Below, piece by piece: positions 1 to 11,124 of a DNA stretch of 64,000 nt (within the stretch, counting starts at the first letter, position 1; the number at the start of each line of letters is the position of its first letter). The stretch lies in assembly GCA_947095535.1 (NCBI GenBank), contig OX352772.1:150980767-151044766 (forward strand). The letters are read 5' to 3'. Under the pieces are notes generated by a model, which was given only the letters and a program-made list of their open reading frames with translations, did not search any database and was not told the origin of the DNA. The DNA is from Poecilobothrus nobilitatus (Eukaryota; Arthropoda; Insecta; Diptera; Dolichopodidae). The translations under genes were made by a program, and so were the position numbers.

Positions 1-735
1 TGGGTAGAAGAGCCGAACGAAGTTCATTAAATATTCTGTTGTCCTGCTTAAACGGTTTGACCAATTGAGTTGAAAATTTACAATAGTGTAGCTCTTTACC
101 ACAGGAGCTCACTGAGTTGATTTGGTTACGATCCATTAACCTTTTTCGGCACCAGGACTCAATGAAGTTTTTCAATTTCTTTGTTGCCGCGCTTAAACGG
201 TTTTGCCAATTGAATTGAAAATTTACAAAAGTGTAGCTCTTTACCACAGGAGCTCACTGTGTTGATTTGGTTACGATCCATTAACGCGTTTCGGCACCAG
301 AACTCAATGAAGTTTTTCAATTTCTTTGTTGTCGCCAATTGAATTAAAAATTTAAATGGTTTTGCCAATTGAATTGAAAATTTACAAAAGTGTAGGTCTT
401 TATAACAAAAGCTTTCTGAGTTGATTTGGTTACGATACATTAACCCATCAGGCTTCAGGCCATGAAATTCTCATTTTTTGTTGTTGTACTTAAACGATTT
501 GACCAATTGAAAATTTGCACATGTATTTGCAATTGTTTTGCTTTGGCACACAAACTCATTCAATAAATTTTGTTGTGATACATTAACACATTTCGACACA
601 ATAGACTGTCTAAAAAAAAATTTTGTTTCTAATTTCTGTCTAATTTGGCAGGATGAATTTATGGTTCTAAATAAAGCCTGTGACAAAATGTTTGTTAACG
701 TTTGTTAACCCATTTTCGCACGAGCACTTATTAAT
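1..735. repeat. Degenerate tandem repeat, unit about 130-160 bp
   Basis: A block containing 'aacggttttgccaattgaa', 'aagtgtagctctttaccac' and 'gttacgatccattaac' recurs about every 145 bp and decays toward the right end. The short reading frames here are by-products of the repeat. The same array recurs at 4271-5140. It looks like the internal repeat of a non-autonomous transposon; the class is unknown. Confidence 0.7.
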
Positions 736-784
736 AATATTTTGCATAATTTTATGTATTCTTATTATTATTAAAAAGATATTT

Positions 785-945
785 CCAGATAAGATTGTTA
801 ATAATTTTAAATGCCGTTATATAAAGCTCATATTTCATTATATCATAAAGGCTCATATATTTACCATTGTATAATAAATTAGTTGGATATTGTATTGGAT
901 GGAAATGAATTACTTATTACTTATTACAGAAAGAATGTAAATCAA
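785..945 (-). mobile_element. 5'-truncated remnant of a non-LTR retrotransposon inserted in domino
   Basis: Nearly identical to the far end of the 690-bp antisense retrotransposon fragment at 53428-54115 and to part of 30406-31130. It stops exactly where the domino-derived sequence resumes ('gtaaatcaaaac'). No coding sequence survives here; identification rests on the longer copies. Confidence 0.6.
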
Positions 946-1104
946 AACATGTTGGTTGAACAAAACCAATTACATTTCACGTTTGTATAACATCATACAA
1001 ATAAGTTACTCAAGATCGGCAAAGTTTTAGAAGTAAAAAATGGAAATATTTAATTTTAGATGAAGCACAAAGTAAAGGGACATACAATAAAACACGGAAA
1101 GCAA
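946..1104 (+). pseudogene. Domino/SWR1-type ATPase fragment, 3' end only
   Basis: Short in-frame stretches read ITSYK, QSFRSKKWKYLILDEAQ and then end, which fits the helicase Walker B (DEAQ) region of Domino/SRCAP/p400 ATPases. A stop interrupts it near ITSYK. It runs into the LTR at 1105. This is the 3' part of the captured fragment described in full at 59548-60275; the 5' part is lost. Confidence 0.65.
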
Positions 1105-1802
1105 TGTGGGGTGGATAACTCTTCACAACAAAAAATATAAAAAAAAATATCACCAATTAAAAACAAAAAAACACTTACCTATCCAGCACTGGTTACATAA
1201 TATTTTTTTGGTTGTTATCCAAATCTGGATACAGGATACACCTAAAAATTATATTATTTATTAAGTAATAGTAAGCTAATATTTTATACTTATCTTTTAC
1301 AACTCCACATCTCTAGTAGCTCAGAGATGTATATTTCCACTCCATTATAGTTAATCTAATCTTCTTTTTTATTAGATTAGATTTGCTTCTTGTTTATTAA
1401 TATAAATAATTTGACAGTTGTCATCACAACATATGAGAGGGAAACAACAATATTTTAATAGATGGTCTTAAATGATAAACGTTTGCCGCTGTAGGACCAA
1501 AGTACGGTTTTTTTAAATTAAATAAATCAATCAATGGAGATTATTCATCTAAATTTAAGTTTAAAGGTGAATGAACTCTTTTCTTATTTTTATCTAAAGC
1601 TGTTATTGATTATTATAAAAGAAGAAAAGAAATTGGAAAAAAAACTAGTGGATCCGTGGACGTAGAAGGTGAAGCACCAAAATTAAAACATTTGAATATT
1701 ATTTTATAATAATAATTTATATTTTTAAGTTACATAAAAAAAAACATGAACTAAAATAAAAAAAACGAATTTAAATTATATAAAATTTTATCCAATCCTA
1801 CA
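1105..1802 (+). repeat. 3' LTR of the gag-domino element (copy 1)
   Basis: Starts TGTGGGGTGGATA and ends CCTACA, giving TG...CA termini. The same block lies between domino and polB and between polB and gag throughout the window. It contains the hairpin ACATCTCT-8 nt-AGAGATGT, an AATCTAAT/ATTAGATT inverted repeat and TGACAGTTGTCA. A short in-frame stretch reads TSGSVDVEGEAPK on the + strand; its meaning is unknown. Confidence 0.7.
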
Positions 1803-3196
1803 TGCTTTACATCAAATAATCTGGATTGCTGCGAAAGATGTGAATTCCACTGATAAGATTGGGTTAACATTTTGTGGAGACAGTTTTGAACATCAAGGCC
1901 CTGCGTATCTCAGTCTTAGATCCGCTCATGAACTTAAATTTAGCGACGTTTGGGATGTAATGTTCTTCAAAGTAATTTTGAAGATATTTATTTATAATAC
2001 ATTTTTTGTTTCATTCATTATAAACTATTTTTATCTTATGTCTATAGGCTTAAGTACAGACACTTTTTGTTAAACAGGTAATCGTGTTATATTACCCACT
2101 GGTAGAGGTAGACATAATAAATATTCAAATTATAAAGAAGAATACTTGAAAAGGAAAGGAATAATAACAATAAAAAACAGCAATCATTTATGTCTACCAC
2201 ATGCACTTGTCGTTTCAATAGCTAAAATTGAAAAATTTATTGAATATGAAAAAATTCGAAAAATATACAGCAAAACTTCAAACTTTAACTGCTTTAAAAT
2301 TATTAAAAACATCAAAAATAACAATTCCACCTGAAGGTTGCGGAATGCATGAGTTGAATCAATTTCAATAATGTTTACATAAACACAAAATTGTTGTATA
2401 TAAATATGGAACAAGCGGTGCAAAAGTAATATTTGAGGTATTTCATAATGGAAAAAAATTAACTTTCTATACCATAATAATCATTACAATGTGAGGAATG
2501 AACACAACATTTCATTGTGAAGAATGTCATATACCGTATTCTAAGAAAAACTCAATATAGGTGTCCGAAAAAGTTGCCCTTGTTGTCAAAAATCACCAGC
2601 TTGTTCAATTAATTTTAAAAATATTTTATGTATGCAGTGCAATCGCGCATTTCGTGGTCAATCATGTTTTGAAAATCATAAGGCTTCCAGTTCAAAACAT
2701 AGAAGCATCTGTGCAGAAATTAGAAAATGCAAATCTTGTTTTAAAGTTCATAAAAGTTGTAGGACAAATATATGTGGAGAATATTTTTGTAAAATTTGCG
2801 ATAATCATGTTCCTGAAAACCATTAATGCTTCATTCAACAAGACAAAACAAAAGTAAATTTTGAAAACTGCATTTACAATTTTATGATTTAGAAACAAGA
2901 CAAGAAGAAATTTACTCTACAAAAATAAAAGAACATGTTCTAAGTTTATGTGTGGCTCAACTGAGAAATGTACTGCTTTAAATGTATAAACATTGATTCT
3001 CTATACTTCTGTGAAAAATGTAAATTAGGAGAAAGAAAATAAAACTGTTGCTTTAAATTCCCGTTATGCATTTTATGGCGGAAGAACGTGAAATACTTAC
3101 ACATATTATAAATGTAAACAAGGAGAAAAAATTAAATATATAGATGTATGTTTCTTATATCTAGATGTTTGCAAACTAAGGAAATTTCCCATAAGT
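1803..3196 (+). pseudogene. polB: Polinton/Maverick-type DNA polymerase B, N-terminal part (copy P1)
   Basis: Contains the N-terminal region (IGLTFCG, GPAYLSLRSAHELKFSDVW), a possible ~60-nt intron ending 'gtctatag', the NSNHLCLPHALVVSIA block, and the cysteine/histidine-rich zinc region with CNRAFRGQSCFENH and HICGEYFCKICDNH-like spacing. About 0.9 kb is missing near 3052 compared with the copy at 6207: the sequence jumps from 'aataaaactgt' to 'tgctttaaattcccg', removing the exonuclease and central part. It ends in the motif A region (YIDV...LYL) at 3196, where unrelated repeat DNA begins. Protein-primed polB replicates Polinton elements; this copy is dead. Confidence 0.75.
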
Positions 3197-3846
3197 TAGA
3201 TCTTTGAAAACAAGTATGATTCATTTCAGAAATTTTTTTTGTATCACCCCCAGTTTAGGAGCTGTAAGGGTCAAAAACTGAAAATTTCCTATTTTAAACA
3301 CCTGTAACTTGAACACCTGTTAAAATTTTTTTGAAGTAAAACATAAAAATTAAAGCTTCAACATTATACTCTTATTTCTGTTAACAACTTTTTTAATAAT
3401 ATAGGGTTACTTTATAATCGACGAAAGTGTTACTTGATTTTTTCAAATTTTCTAACAAATTTCTTTAACGAATTTTTTGCATTTTGTTTTACTCGATAAT
3501 TTGAAATTGTTGAGGATATAATGTGTAGTACAAAAAAATGTAAATAAATAAACAACATAACGGTTGCTTGAAAATTTTTTATTTATATGATATTGATATA
3601 CATACATACTTATATAATATCATGTTTATGTACTATTAAATGTTTATATACTTATATAATATCATGTATATGTCACTGATGAATGAATGATAAGAGTATA
3701 GATGTATAAGTATATTATATAGCGCCGTATTTACATACATATATGTATTTTATTGTACTTATAAGAAATTATTCTATGAATGGAAATATTTGTAAAGAAA
3801 TATTGCAATGTATGGCGATATACTTATAACAATATAAATATACTAT
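3197..3846. repeat. Repeat fragment plus AT-rich spacer
   Basis: The first 100 bp ('gttagatctttgaaaac' through 'ggagctgtaagggtcaaaa') recur essentially unchanged at 46907-47006, so this is a dispersed repeat related to the 'GGGGCCGTAAG...CACCTGTAACTT' family at 13217 and 32996. The rest (3560-3846) is AT-rich with a repeated 'cttatataatatcatgt' stretch. No gene seen. Confidence 0.55.
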
Positions 3847-5140
3847 GTGCGCATTAATCTAATAAATAAGGAAGAAATTCTGTTTGTTTGTTTGTGCCTT
3901 TTTCACGTAAAAACCACCAGTCCGATTGTAACCAAATTTTGCAGAAACGTTCCTACGACCCCGAGTACTGTTATAGGCTATATCGCGTTTCGGTTCATTA
4001 ACCCATTGCGGCCGGAGAGCCATTTAAAGCCGTTTCGTTTTTTCGTTGTCCTGCCTAAACGGTTTGATCGATTGCGTTGAAAATTTGGACAAATATTCTT
4101 CTTATCATAGGACGGGTACCGAAGAAATTTGGATTCAATATGTTACCCCGATTCGGCCCAGTGGGCTTCCAAAAATTTTTTTGTTTCCGATTTATGTCCA
4201 ATTTTGTATGATGGTTTTATGGTCTGAAAAAAAGCCTGTGACAAATTTTTATGAAGTTCCATTAACCCGTTTGGGTAGAAGAGCCGAACGAAGTTCATTA
4301 AATATTCTGTTGTCCTGCTTAAACGGTTTGACCAATTGAGTTGAAAATTTACAATAGTGTAGCTCTTTACCACAGGAGCTCACTGAGTTGATTTGGTTAC
4401 GATCCATTAACCTTTTTCGGCACCAGGACTCAATGAAGTTTTTCAATTTCTTTGTTGCCGCGCTTAAACGGTTTTGCCAATTGAATTGAAAATTTACAAA
4501 AGTGTAGCTTTTTACCACAGGAGCTCACTGTGTTGATTTGGTTACGATCCATTAACGCGTTTCGGCACCAGAACTCAATGAAGTTTTTCAATTTCTTTGT
4601 TGTCGCCAATTGAATTAAAAATTTAAATGGTTTTGCCAATTGAATTGAAAATTTACAAAAGTGTAGCACTTTACCACAGGAGCTCACTGAGGTGGTTTGG
4701 TTACGTTTCGGCACCAGAGCTCAATAAAATTTTTTAATTTCTTTGTTGTCGCACTTAAACGGTTTTACCAATTGAGTTGAAAATTTACAAAAGTGTAGGT
4801 CTTTATAACAAAAGCTTTCTGAGTTGATTTGGTTACGATACATTAACCCATCAGGCTTCAGGCCATGAAATTCTCATTTTTTGTTGTTGTACTTAAACGA
4901 TTTGACCAATTGAAAATTTGCACATGTATTTGCAATTGTGTTGCTTTGGCACACAAACTCATTCAATAAATTTTGTTGTGATACATTAACACATTTCGAC
5001 ACAATAGACTGTCTAAAAAAAAATTTTGTTTCTAATTTCTGTCTAATTTGGCAGGATGAATTTATGGTTCTAAATAAAGCCTGTGACAAAATGTTTGTTA
5101 ACGTTTGTTAACCCATTTTCGCACGAGCACTTATTAATAA
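3847..5140. repeat. Dispersed insect-type repeat running into the ~145-bp tandem array
   Basis: Begins with 'tttttcacgtaaaaaccac' and 'gcagaaacgttcctacgac', wording typical of dispersed insect repeats, and runs into the same tandem array as 1-735. The array here has one additional unit of about 132 bp relative to the first copy. From 4271 onward it duplicates position 1 onward. Confidence 0.65.
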
Positions 5141-5187
5141 TATTTTGCATAATTTTATGTATTCTTATTATTATTAAAAAGATATTT

Positions 5188-5348
5188 CCAGATAAGATTG
5201 TTAATAATTTTAAATGCCGTTATATAAAGCTCATATTTCATTATATCATAAAGGCTCATATATTTACCATTGTATAATAAATTAGTTGGATATTGTATTG
5301 GATGGAAATGAATTACTTATTACTTATTACAAAAAGAATGTAAATCAA
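5188..5348 (-). mobile_element. Non-LTR retrotransposon remnant (duplicate of 785-945)
   Basis: Same sequence and same junctions as 785-945, with few base changes. It belongs to the 4.3-kb tandem duplication. Confidence 0.6.
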
Positions 5349-5507
5349 AACATGTTGGTTGAACAAAACCAATTACATTTCACGTTTGTATAACATCATA
5401 CAAATAAGTTACTCAAGATCGGCAAAGTTTTAGAAGTAAAAAATGGAAATATTTAATTTTAGATGAAGCACAAAGTAAAGGGACATACAATAAAAAACGG
5501 AAAGCAA
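5349..5507 (+). pseudogene. Domino/SWR1-type ATPase fragment, 3' end (duplicate)
   Basis: Duplicate of 946-1104, again with the KKWKYLILDEAQ reading and ending in 'cggaaagcaa' immediately before the LTR TG. That purine-rich run is a plausible polypurine tract for the LTR element. Confidence 0.65.
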
Positions 5508-6206
5508 TGTGGGGTGGATAACTCTTCACAACAAAAAATATAAAAAAAAAATATCACCAATTAAAAACAAAAAAACACTTACCTATCCAGCACTGATTAC
5601 ATAATATTTTTTTGGTTGTTATCCAAATCTGGATACAGGATACACCTAAAAATTATATTATTTATTAAGTAATAGTAAGCTAATATTTTATACTTATCTT
5701 TTACAACTCCACATCTCTAGTAGCTCAGAGATGTATATTTCCACTCCATTATAGTTAATCTAATCTTCTTTTTTATTAGATTAGATTTGCTTCTTGTTTA
5801 TTAATATAAATAATTTGACAGTTGTCATCACAACATATGAGAGGGAAACAACAATATTTTAATAGATGGTCTTAAATGATAAACGTTTGCCGCTGTAGGA
5901 CCAAAGTACGGTTTTTTTAAATTAAATAAATCAATCAATGGAGATTATTCATCTAAATTTAAGTTTAAAGGTGAATGAACTCTTTTCTTATTTTTATCTA
6001 AAGCTGTTATTGATTATTATAAAAGAAGAAAATAAATTGGAAAAAAAACTAGTGGATCCGTGGACGTAGAAGGTGAAGCACCAAAATTAAAACATTTGAA
6101 TATTATTTTATAATAATAATTTATATTTTTAAGTTACATAAAAAAAAACATGAACTAAAATAAAAAAAACGAATTTAAATTATATAAAATTTTATCCAAT
6201 CCTACA
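5508..6206 (+). repeat. 3' LTR of the gag-domino element (copy 2)
   Basis: TG...CA block nearly identical to 1105-1802. The polB N-terminal sequence follows directly with TGCTTTAC. TGCTT is the 3' copy of the presumed target site duplication; the 5' copy, mutated to TGCTA, lies at 9183-9187. Confidence 0.7.
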
Positions 6207-9075
6207 TGCTTTACATCAAATAATCTGGATTGCTGCGAAAGATGTGAATTCCACTGATAAGATTGGGTTAACATTTTGTGGAGACAGTTTTGAACATCAA
6301 GGCCCTGCGTATCTCAGTCTTAGATCCGCTCATGAACTTAAATTTAGCGACGTTTGGGATGTAATGTTCTTCAAAGTAATTTTGAAGATATTTATTTATA
6401 ATACATTTTTTGTTTCATTCATTATAAACTATTTTTATCTTATGTCTATAGGCTTAAGTACAGACACTTTTTGTTAAACAGGTAATCGTGTTATATTACC
6501 CACTGGTAGAGGTAGACATAATAAATATTCAAATTATAAAGAGGAATACTTGAAAAGGAAAGGAATAATAACAATAAAAAACAGCAATCATTTATGTCTA
6601 CCATATGCACTTGTCGTTTCAATAGCTAAAATTGAAAAATTTATTGAATATGAAAAAATTCGAAAAATATACAGCAAAACTTCAAACTTTAACTGCTTTA
6701 AAATTATTAAAAACATCAAAAATAACATTCCACCTGACGGTTGCGGAATGCATGAGTTGAATATATTTCAATAATGTTTACATAAACACAAAATTGTTGT
6801 ATATAAATATGGAACAAGCGGTGCAAAAGTAATATTTGAGGTATTTCATAATGGAAAAAAATTAACTTTCTATACCATAATAATCATTACAATGTGAGGA
6901 ATGAACACAACATTTCATTGTGAAGAATGTCATATACCGTATTCTAAGAAAAACTCAATATAGGTGTCCGAAAAAGTTGCCCTTGTTGTCAAAAATCACC
7001 AGCTTGTTCAATTAATTTTAAAAATATTTTATGTATGCAGTGCAATCGCGCATTTCGTGGTCAATCATGTTTTGAAAATCATAAGGCTTCCAGTTCAAAA
7101 CATAGAAGCATCTGTGCAGAAATTAGAAAATGCAAATCTTGTTTTAAAGTTCATAAAAGTTGTAGGACAAATATATGTGGAGAATATTTTTGTAAAATTT
7201 GCGATAATCATGTTCCTGAAAACCATTAATGCTTCATTCAACAAGACAAAACAAAAGTAAATTTTGAAAACTGCATTTACAATTTTATGATTTAGAAACA
7301 AGACAAGAAGAAATTTACTCTACAAAAATAAAAGAACATGTTCTAAGTTTATGTGTGGCTCAACTGAGAAATGTACTGCTTTAAATGTATAAACATTGAT
7401 TCTCTATACTTCTGTGAAAAATGTAAATTAGGAGAAAGAAAATAAAACTGTACTTGAACCAAAGTTAATTATGCGAGGTACATCAATTTTTGTTATGATA
7501 ATTGATAATATTAAATTTATGGATTCCATGAACTACTTTCCTATGGCCTTGGCAAAATTACCAAAAGCTTTTAATTTGAAAAATGGTTATTTTGAAATTG
7601 ATCGATAAATTAATAAATTAGAAAACAAAAATTACATTTGGTCACTTCTAGCAATTAAATACTATAATTCTAATATGAAAACAGATGAGCGTAATGAAGT
7701 TTTAATGTGGTATGAACAAAATAAAAACTCAGAATTTAATACGGAGAAAGATATTTTAGAATATTGTAAAAATGATATTGAAATTTTAAATAAAGCCTGT
7801 CTGGTTTTCAGAATTTTTTTTTAGAAGAATGTAATGTGGTTTTTAGAAGCAACAACAATAGCTTCCGCCTGCAATCTTGTATATAGAAGAAACTTTCTCA
7901 AATCGAATACTATAGGTATTATACCAAGAAAAGGATAAAGGATTGTAGACATTCGGTCAAAAATTGTCATGCAATGGCTTATTTGGGAAAAAGATTTGAA
8001 ATGCGCATTGAAAATTTGATCTGAAATGTGCATTTATTGAAAAAAAAAAACAAATTGGAAATGTTAAAGTCGATGGATTTTGAAGAGACTAAAGAAATAT
8101 TTAAATTTTACGGTTGCTATTATATCTATTATCTATTATCATGGACATCCAAAATTTTTAACAAACCAGAGGGATATACCATTACATGATAACTCTGGCG
8201 ATACTTTGAATCTACGATATGAAAAAACATTAATGTAAAGATCAGATAAAATCATGTGGATATAAAGTTATTGAGATGTGGGAATGTGAATTCCGCGAGC
8301 TATTTAGACATAATGAAAATATGAGATATTTAGAAAATAATTAATTAATTAATTTAATTGCTTTAAATTCCCGTTATGCATTTTATGGCGGAAGAACGTG
8401 AAATACTTACACATATTATAAATGTAAACAAGGAGAAAAAATTAAATATATAGATGTATGTTTCTTATATCTAGATGTTTGCAAACTAAAGAAATTTCCC
8501 ATAAACCATCTTAAGATTTCTGTTAGAAAAGATGCCTGCTCCAAATTAAACAGAATGACTATTGATGGTATTATTAAATGTAAAAGCTTACCACCAACAA
8601 ATCTATTACACCCCGTGTTACCTGCTAAACAAAATAATAAATTGATTTTCTCGCTATGTAGCACTTGTAGTGAACAAAAATATCAAAGAAAATACTGTGA
8701 ACATACAGACAATGAAAGAGCATTAGTAGGAGCTTCGGTAATTAATGAAATTAAAAAAGCAATTCAAAAAGGATATAAAGTTTTATTTATTTATATTAAA
8801 TTTACAAGCAAATTGATGGGCCCTTTTTCTATCGGAGGTGGGCCATAATCAACTTTTAAATATTATGAAGTTTGGGAATACGAAACAGTAAAATATGAAA
8901 GTGCAATGGTATTCATGGTTTATTCACAAAAATGATGAACAAATTAAAAAGATTAAAGAAGAGGCTTCTGGGTGGAAAATGAAACGTCAAACTCAAAAAT
9001 AAAAGGAAGAATATATTGATAGTTTTTCTGAAAAGGAGGAAATTAAATTAGAATACAATAAAGTAGTCAATAACC
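6207..9075 (+). pseudogene. polB: Polinton/Maverick-type DNA polymerase B (copy P2), one of the longest copies
   Basis: Order of recognisable blocks: N-terminal domain (IGLTFCG, HELKFSDVWDV), NSNHLCLPYALVVSIA, zinc region about 6905-7250 (CNRAFRGQSCFENH), exonuclease-side blocks (NIKFMDSMNYFPMALAKLPK, WYEQNKNSEFN, EYCKNDIEIL), the KVDGF...CYY block, FYGGRT, motif A-like YIDVCFLYLDV, then TIDGIIKCKSLPPTNLLHP and NKLIFSLCSTCSEQKYQRKYC. It ends ...EEIKLEYNKVVNN at 9073. Part of the first exonuclease motif (IAHN region, kept at 27231-27260) is deleted near 7443. Motif B and the catalytic C motif are absent. Many stops and frameshifts. A small palindromic insertion at about 8783-8858 splits KGYKVL from KYYEVWEYE. 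Confidence 0.8.
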
Positions 9076-9187
9076 ATGGAGAATCCGACATTTGTTGAAC
9101 GGTTTAGAATGAACGGTCATAATATAAAATTTTTAATTAAATCTGTATCTGAAAATAGAGAACCAATTAGCTGGATTAAGGATGCTA
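9076..9187 (+). pseudogene. polB: 5' end of the next polB copy, up to the LTR insertion
   Basis: An ATG at 9076 opens a clean frame (MENPTFVERFRMNG ... REPISWIKDA) that follows the truncated C-terminal end of the previous polB without a spacer. The coding sense resumes after the LTR element as LHQII...IGLTFCG at the start of copies P1, P2 and P8. This places the LTR insertion roughly 37 codons into polB. Equivalent stubs lie at 25423-25534 and 33874-33985. Confidence 0.65.
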
Positions 9188-10022
9188 TGAGGGGTGGATA
9201 TTTTTCACAACAAAAAAAAAAAAATATTACAAATTAAAAAAAAAAAAACACTTACCTATATCCAGCACTAGTTACATAAAATTTTTTTGGTTGTTATCCA
9301 AATCTGCATACAGGATACACCTAAAAATAATATTATTTAATAACTAATAATAAACTAATATTTTGTACTTATCTTCTTTTTCTAGTAGCTCAGAGATGTA
9401 TATTTCCACTCCAATATCATTAATCTAATCTTCCTTCTTAATCTAATCTAATATTAGATTTGCTACCTGTTTACTTATATTCAAATTGAAAATATAAATA
9501 ATTTGACAGTTGTCATCACAACATATTAGAGCGAAATAACAACATTTTAAGATATGGCATTAAATGTAAATGATAAACTTTTACCGCTATGGGAGGTACT
9601 GTTTATTGAAATTAAATAAATCAATCAATGGAGATTAATCATCTAAATTCAAGTTTAAAGGTGAATCAACTCTTTTCCTTTTTTATTTAAAGCTGTTATT
9701 TTGATTATTATAAAAGAAGAAAAGAAATTGGAAAACAGAACTAGTGGATCCGTGGACGTAGAAGGTGAAACATCAAAAGTTAAAACACTAGTATTTTTTA
9801 TAATCTTTCATTAAATGTAATTAACAAAATTCATATTTAAATATAATTTTTTTTGAATAATAAATATTTACAATTTGATTTTTGTGAACTAAACTTTTTA
9901 CAATAATTATTTTGAATTTTATAATAATAATTTTAATTTTTAAGTTACAGTTTAATAAAAAAAAACTTGAATTCAAATAGAAAAACGAAATTAATATATA
10001 TTAAATTTTATCCAGTCCTACA
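9188..10022 (+). repeat. 5' LTR of the gag-domino element (complete)
   Basis: 835 bp from TGAGGGGTGG to CCTACA, flanked by the polB stub on the left and a primer-binding-like sequence on the right. It matches the 3' LTRs, for example 60276-61120. Conserved internal features are a hairpin around 'agtagctcagagatgta', the TGACAGTTGTCA inverted repeat, and a high-complexity stretch (actagtggatccgtggacgt) that varies little among copies while the surrounding AT-rich sequence drifts. Confidence 0.75.
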
Positions 10023-10040
10023 TGTGGGAGTTCAGCCGGG
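10023..10040 (+). promoter_or_regulatory. Primer-binding-site-like sequence
   Basis: TGGGAGTTCAGCCGGGG follows the CA end of the LTR directly. Its complement reads as a T-stem end, a 7-nt acceptor strand, a discriminator base and CCA, the shape of a tRNA 3' end. The second copy at 57764 is diverged (tags altered to 'taggagctcggccagggta'). The tRNA species is not identified. Confidence 0.5.
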
Positions 10041-10307
10041 GTAATCAAAAACACCAAAACATTGAACCAGGATTGGCTTCATATAGACGGTTGAAGCATG
10101 ATCTAAAAAAGATGAGTACTTTAGAATAAAAACTATATAATATTTAACGTGGAACAGTGAATTAAAAAAAATATAATTAGAGTAAATTTAACTATTTATA
10201 TAAAAAAAATTTTAACGTAGAACTATAAAAAGAAAATTTTTTTGAACTATAAAAAAAACTTAATTAACATTAACAAATTTTTTTTTCTTAATTATATAAA
10301 ATAAAAT

Positions 10308-11110
10308 GAGTGCCGGACGAAAATTAAGTCAAAAAATAGCGATTACCCGTGGTGAATGAAAACTTAAGATATTATGTTGAAAGTAGATCAACTATTAAAT
10401 TTAATTTTCGAATCACTAATTGAAAAATATTCGTGTAATAAAGCTATAAGTGTACAAAAGTGGTTTGAAGAATTTGAACAATACGCGAATACGTTCGGTT
10501 TAATAGAATTACAAAAATATAAATTCTGTAAACGTCCGTTGGAAGATGACGACAAACTGTATATACAATGTGAAGCAAAACCGCTCACATATAGACAATT
10601 AAAACAATCGTTAATAAAGGAATTTCCGCCAAAAATTAGTAGTGCTGAGGTGTACAAAATTTTACAAACGCGAAAAAAATAAATAAACGAATCCTATCGG
10701 GAATACTTATATAAATTGATCGATATTGTCTCACAAGCTGAAGTGGATGAAATCTTGGTCATAACGTACGTGATAAACGGAATAAATGATATTCCCGGTA
10801 ACAAAGCAATGCTTGACGGTGCGAAAAATTTTTGCGAGTTAAAAGAAACTTTAATCATTTATGAAAAAATTGAAACAGATACGAATCGGAATAATAATAT
10901 AAAAAATGTAGACGCGAAAAATACTGAACTACCGAAAAGAAATAATAATATTGATAATAGTAAAACTGCGCGACATAATAAATACTGTTTTAATTGTGGT
11001 TCATCATTACATGAGTTACATAATTCTCCAGACAAATAACGAGGACCGAAATGTTTCGAATGTAACCAATTCGGACACAAAAGAATGTATTGTCCAAACA
11101 AGAAGCATCT
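10308..11110 (+). pseudogene. gag: Ty3/gypsy-like gag with two CCHC knuckles (copy G1)
   Basis: ATG at 10308 (MSAGRK...), then a frameshift near 10352 into the main gag frame: capsid-like part with SVQKWFEEFEQ, KYKFCKRPLEDDDKLYI and LTYRQLKQSLIKEF, a stop after LQTRKK, then INESYREYLYKLIDI...VDEILVITYVINGI, an Asn/Lys-rich linker, and zinc knuckles CFNCGSSLHELHNS (last Cys changed to Ser) and CFECNQFGHKRMYC. Gag would form virus-like particles and bind RNA. A stop and frameshifts make it non-functional. About 285 nt of untranslated leader separates it from the LTR. Confidence 0.75.
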
Positions 11111-11124
11111 GACAGTTAGTTCAA

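Noticed and set aside
1..440. Short open frames with LAKPFK repeats
   Set aside because: Arise from the ~145-bp repeat on the - strand; no start context or domain, and disrupted in every unit.
1980..2060. Hydrophobic stretch (FFVSFIINYFYLM) read as a membrane segment in polB
   Set aside because: It lies in the AT-rich stretch that behaves as a ~60-nt intron ending gtctatag, between two conserved polB blocks.
9230..9320. LTR block as a host exon with splice sites on the - strand (tgcag ... ataggtaagtg)
   Set aside because: The splice-like signals are striking, but the enclosed frame has stops in all readings and the block moves only as part of the LTR. Kept as a note under the LTR finding.
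9736..9752. agaactagtggatcc resembles a cloning polylinker (SpeI-BamHI)
   Set aside because: It occurs in many independently diverged LTR copies and is followed by gtggacgtag, not vector sequence. Coincidence, not contamination.
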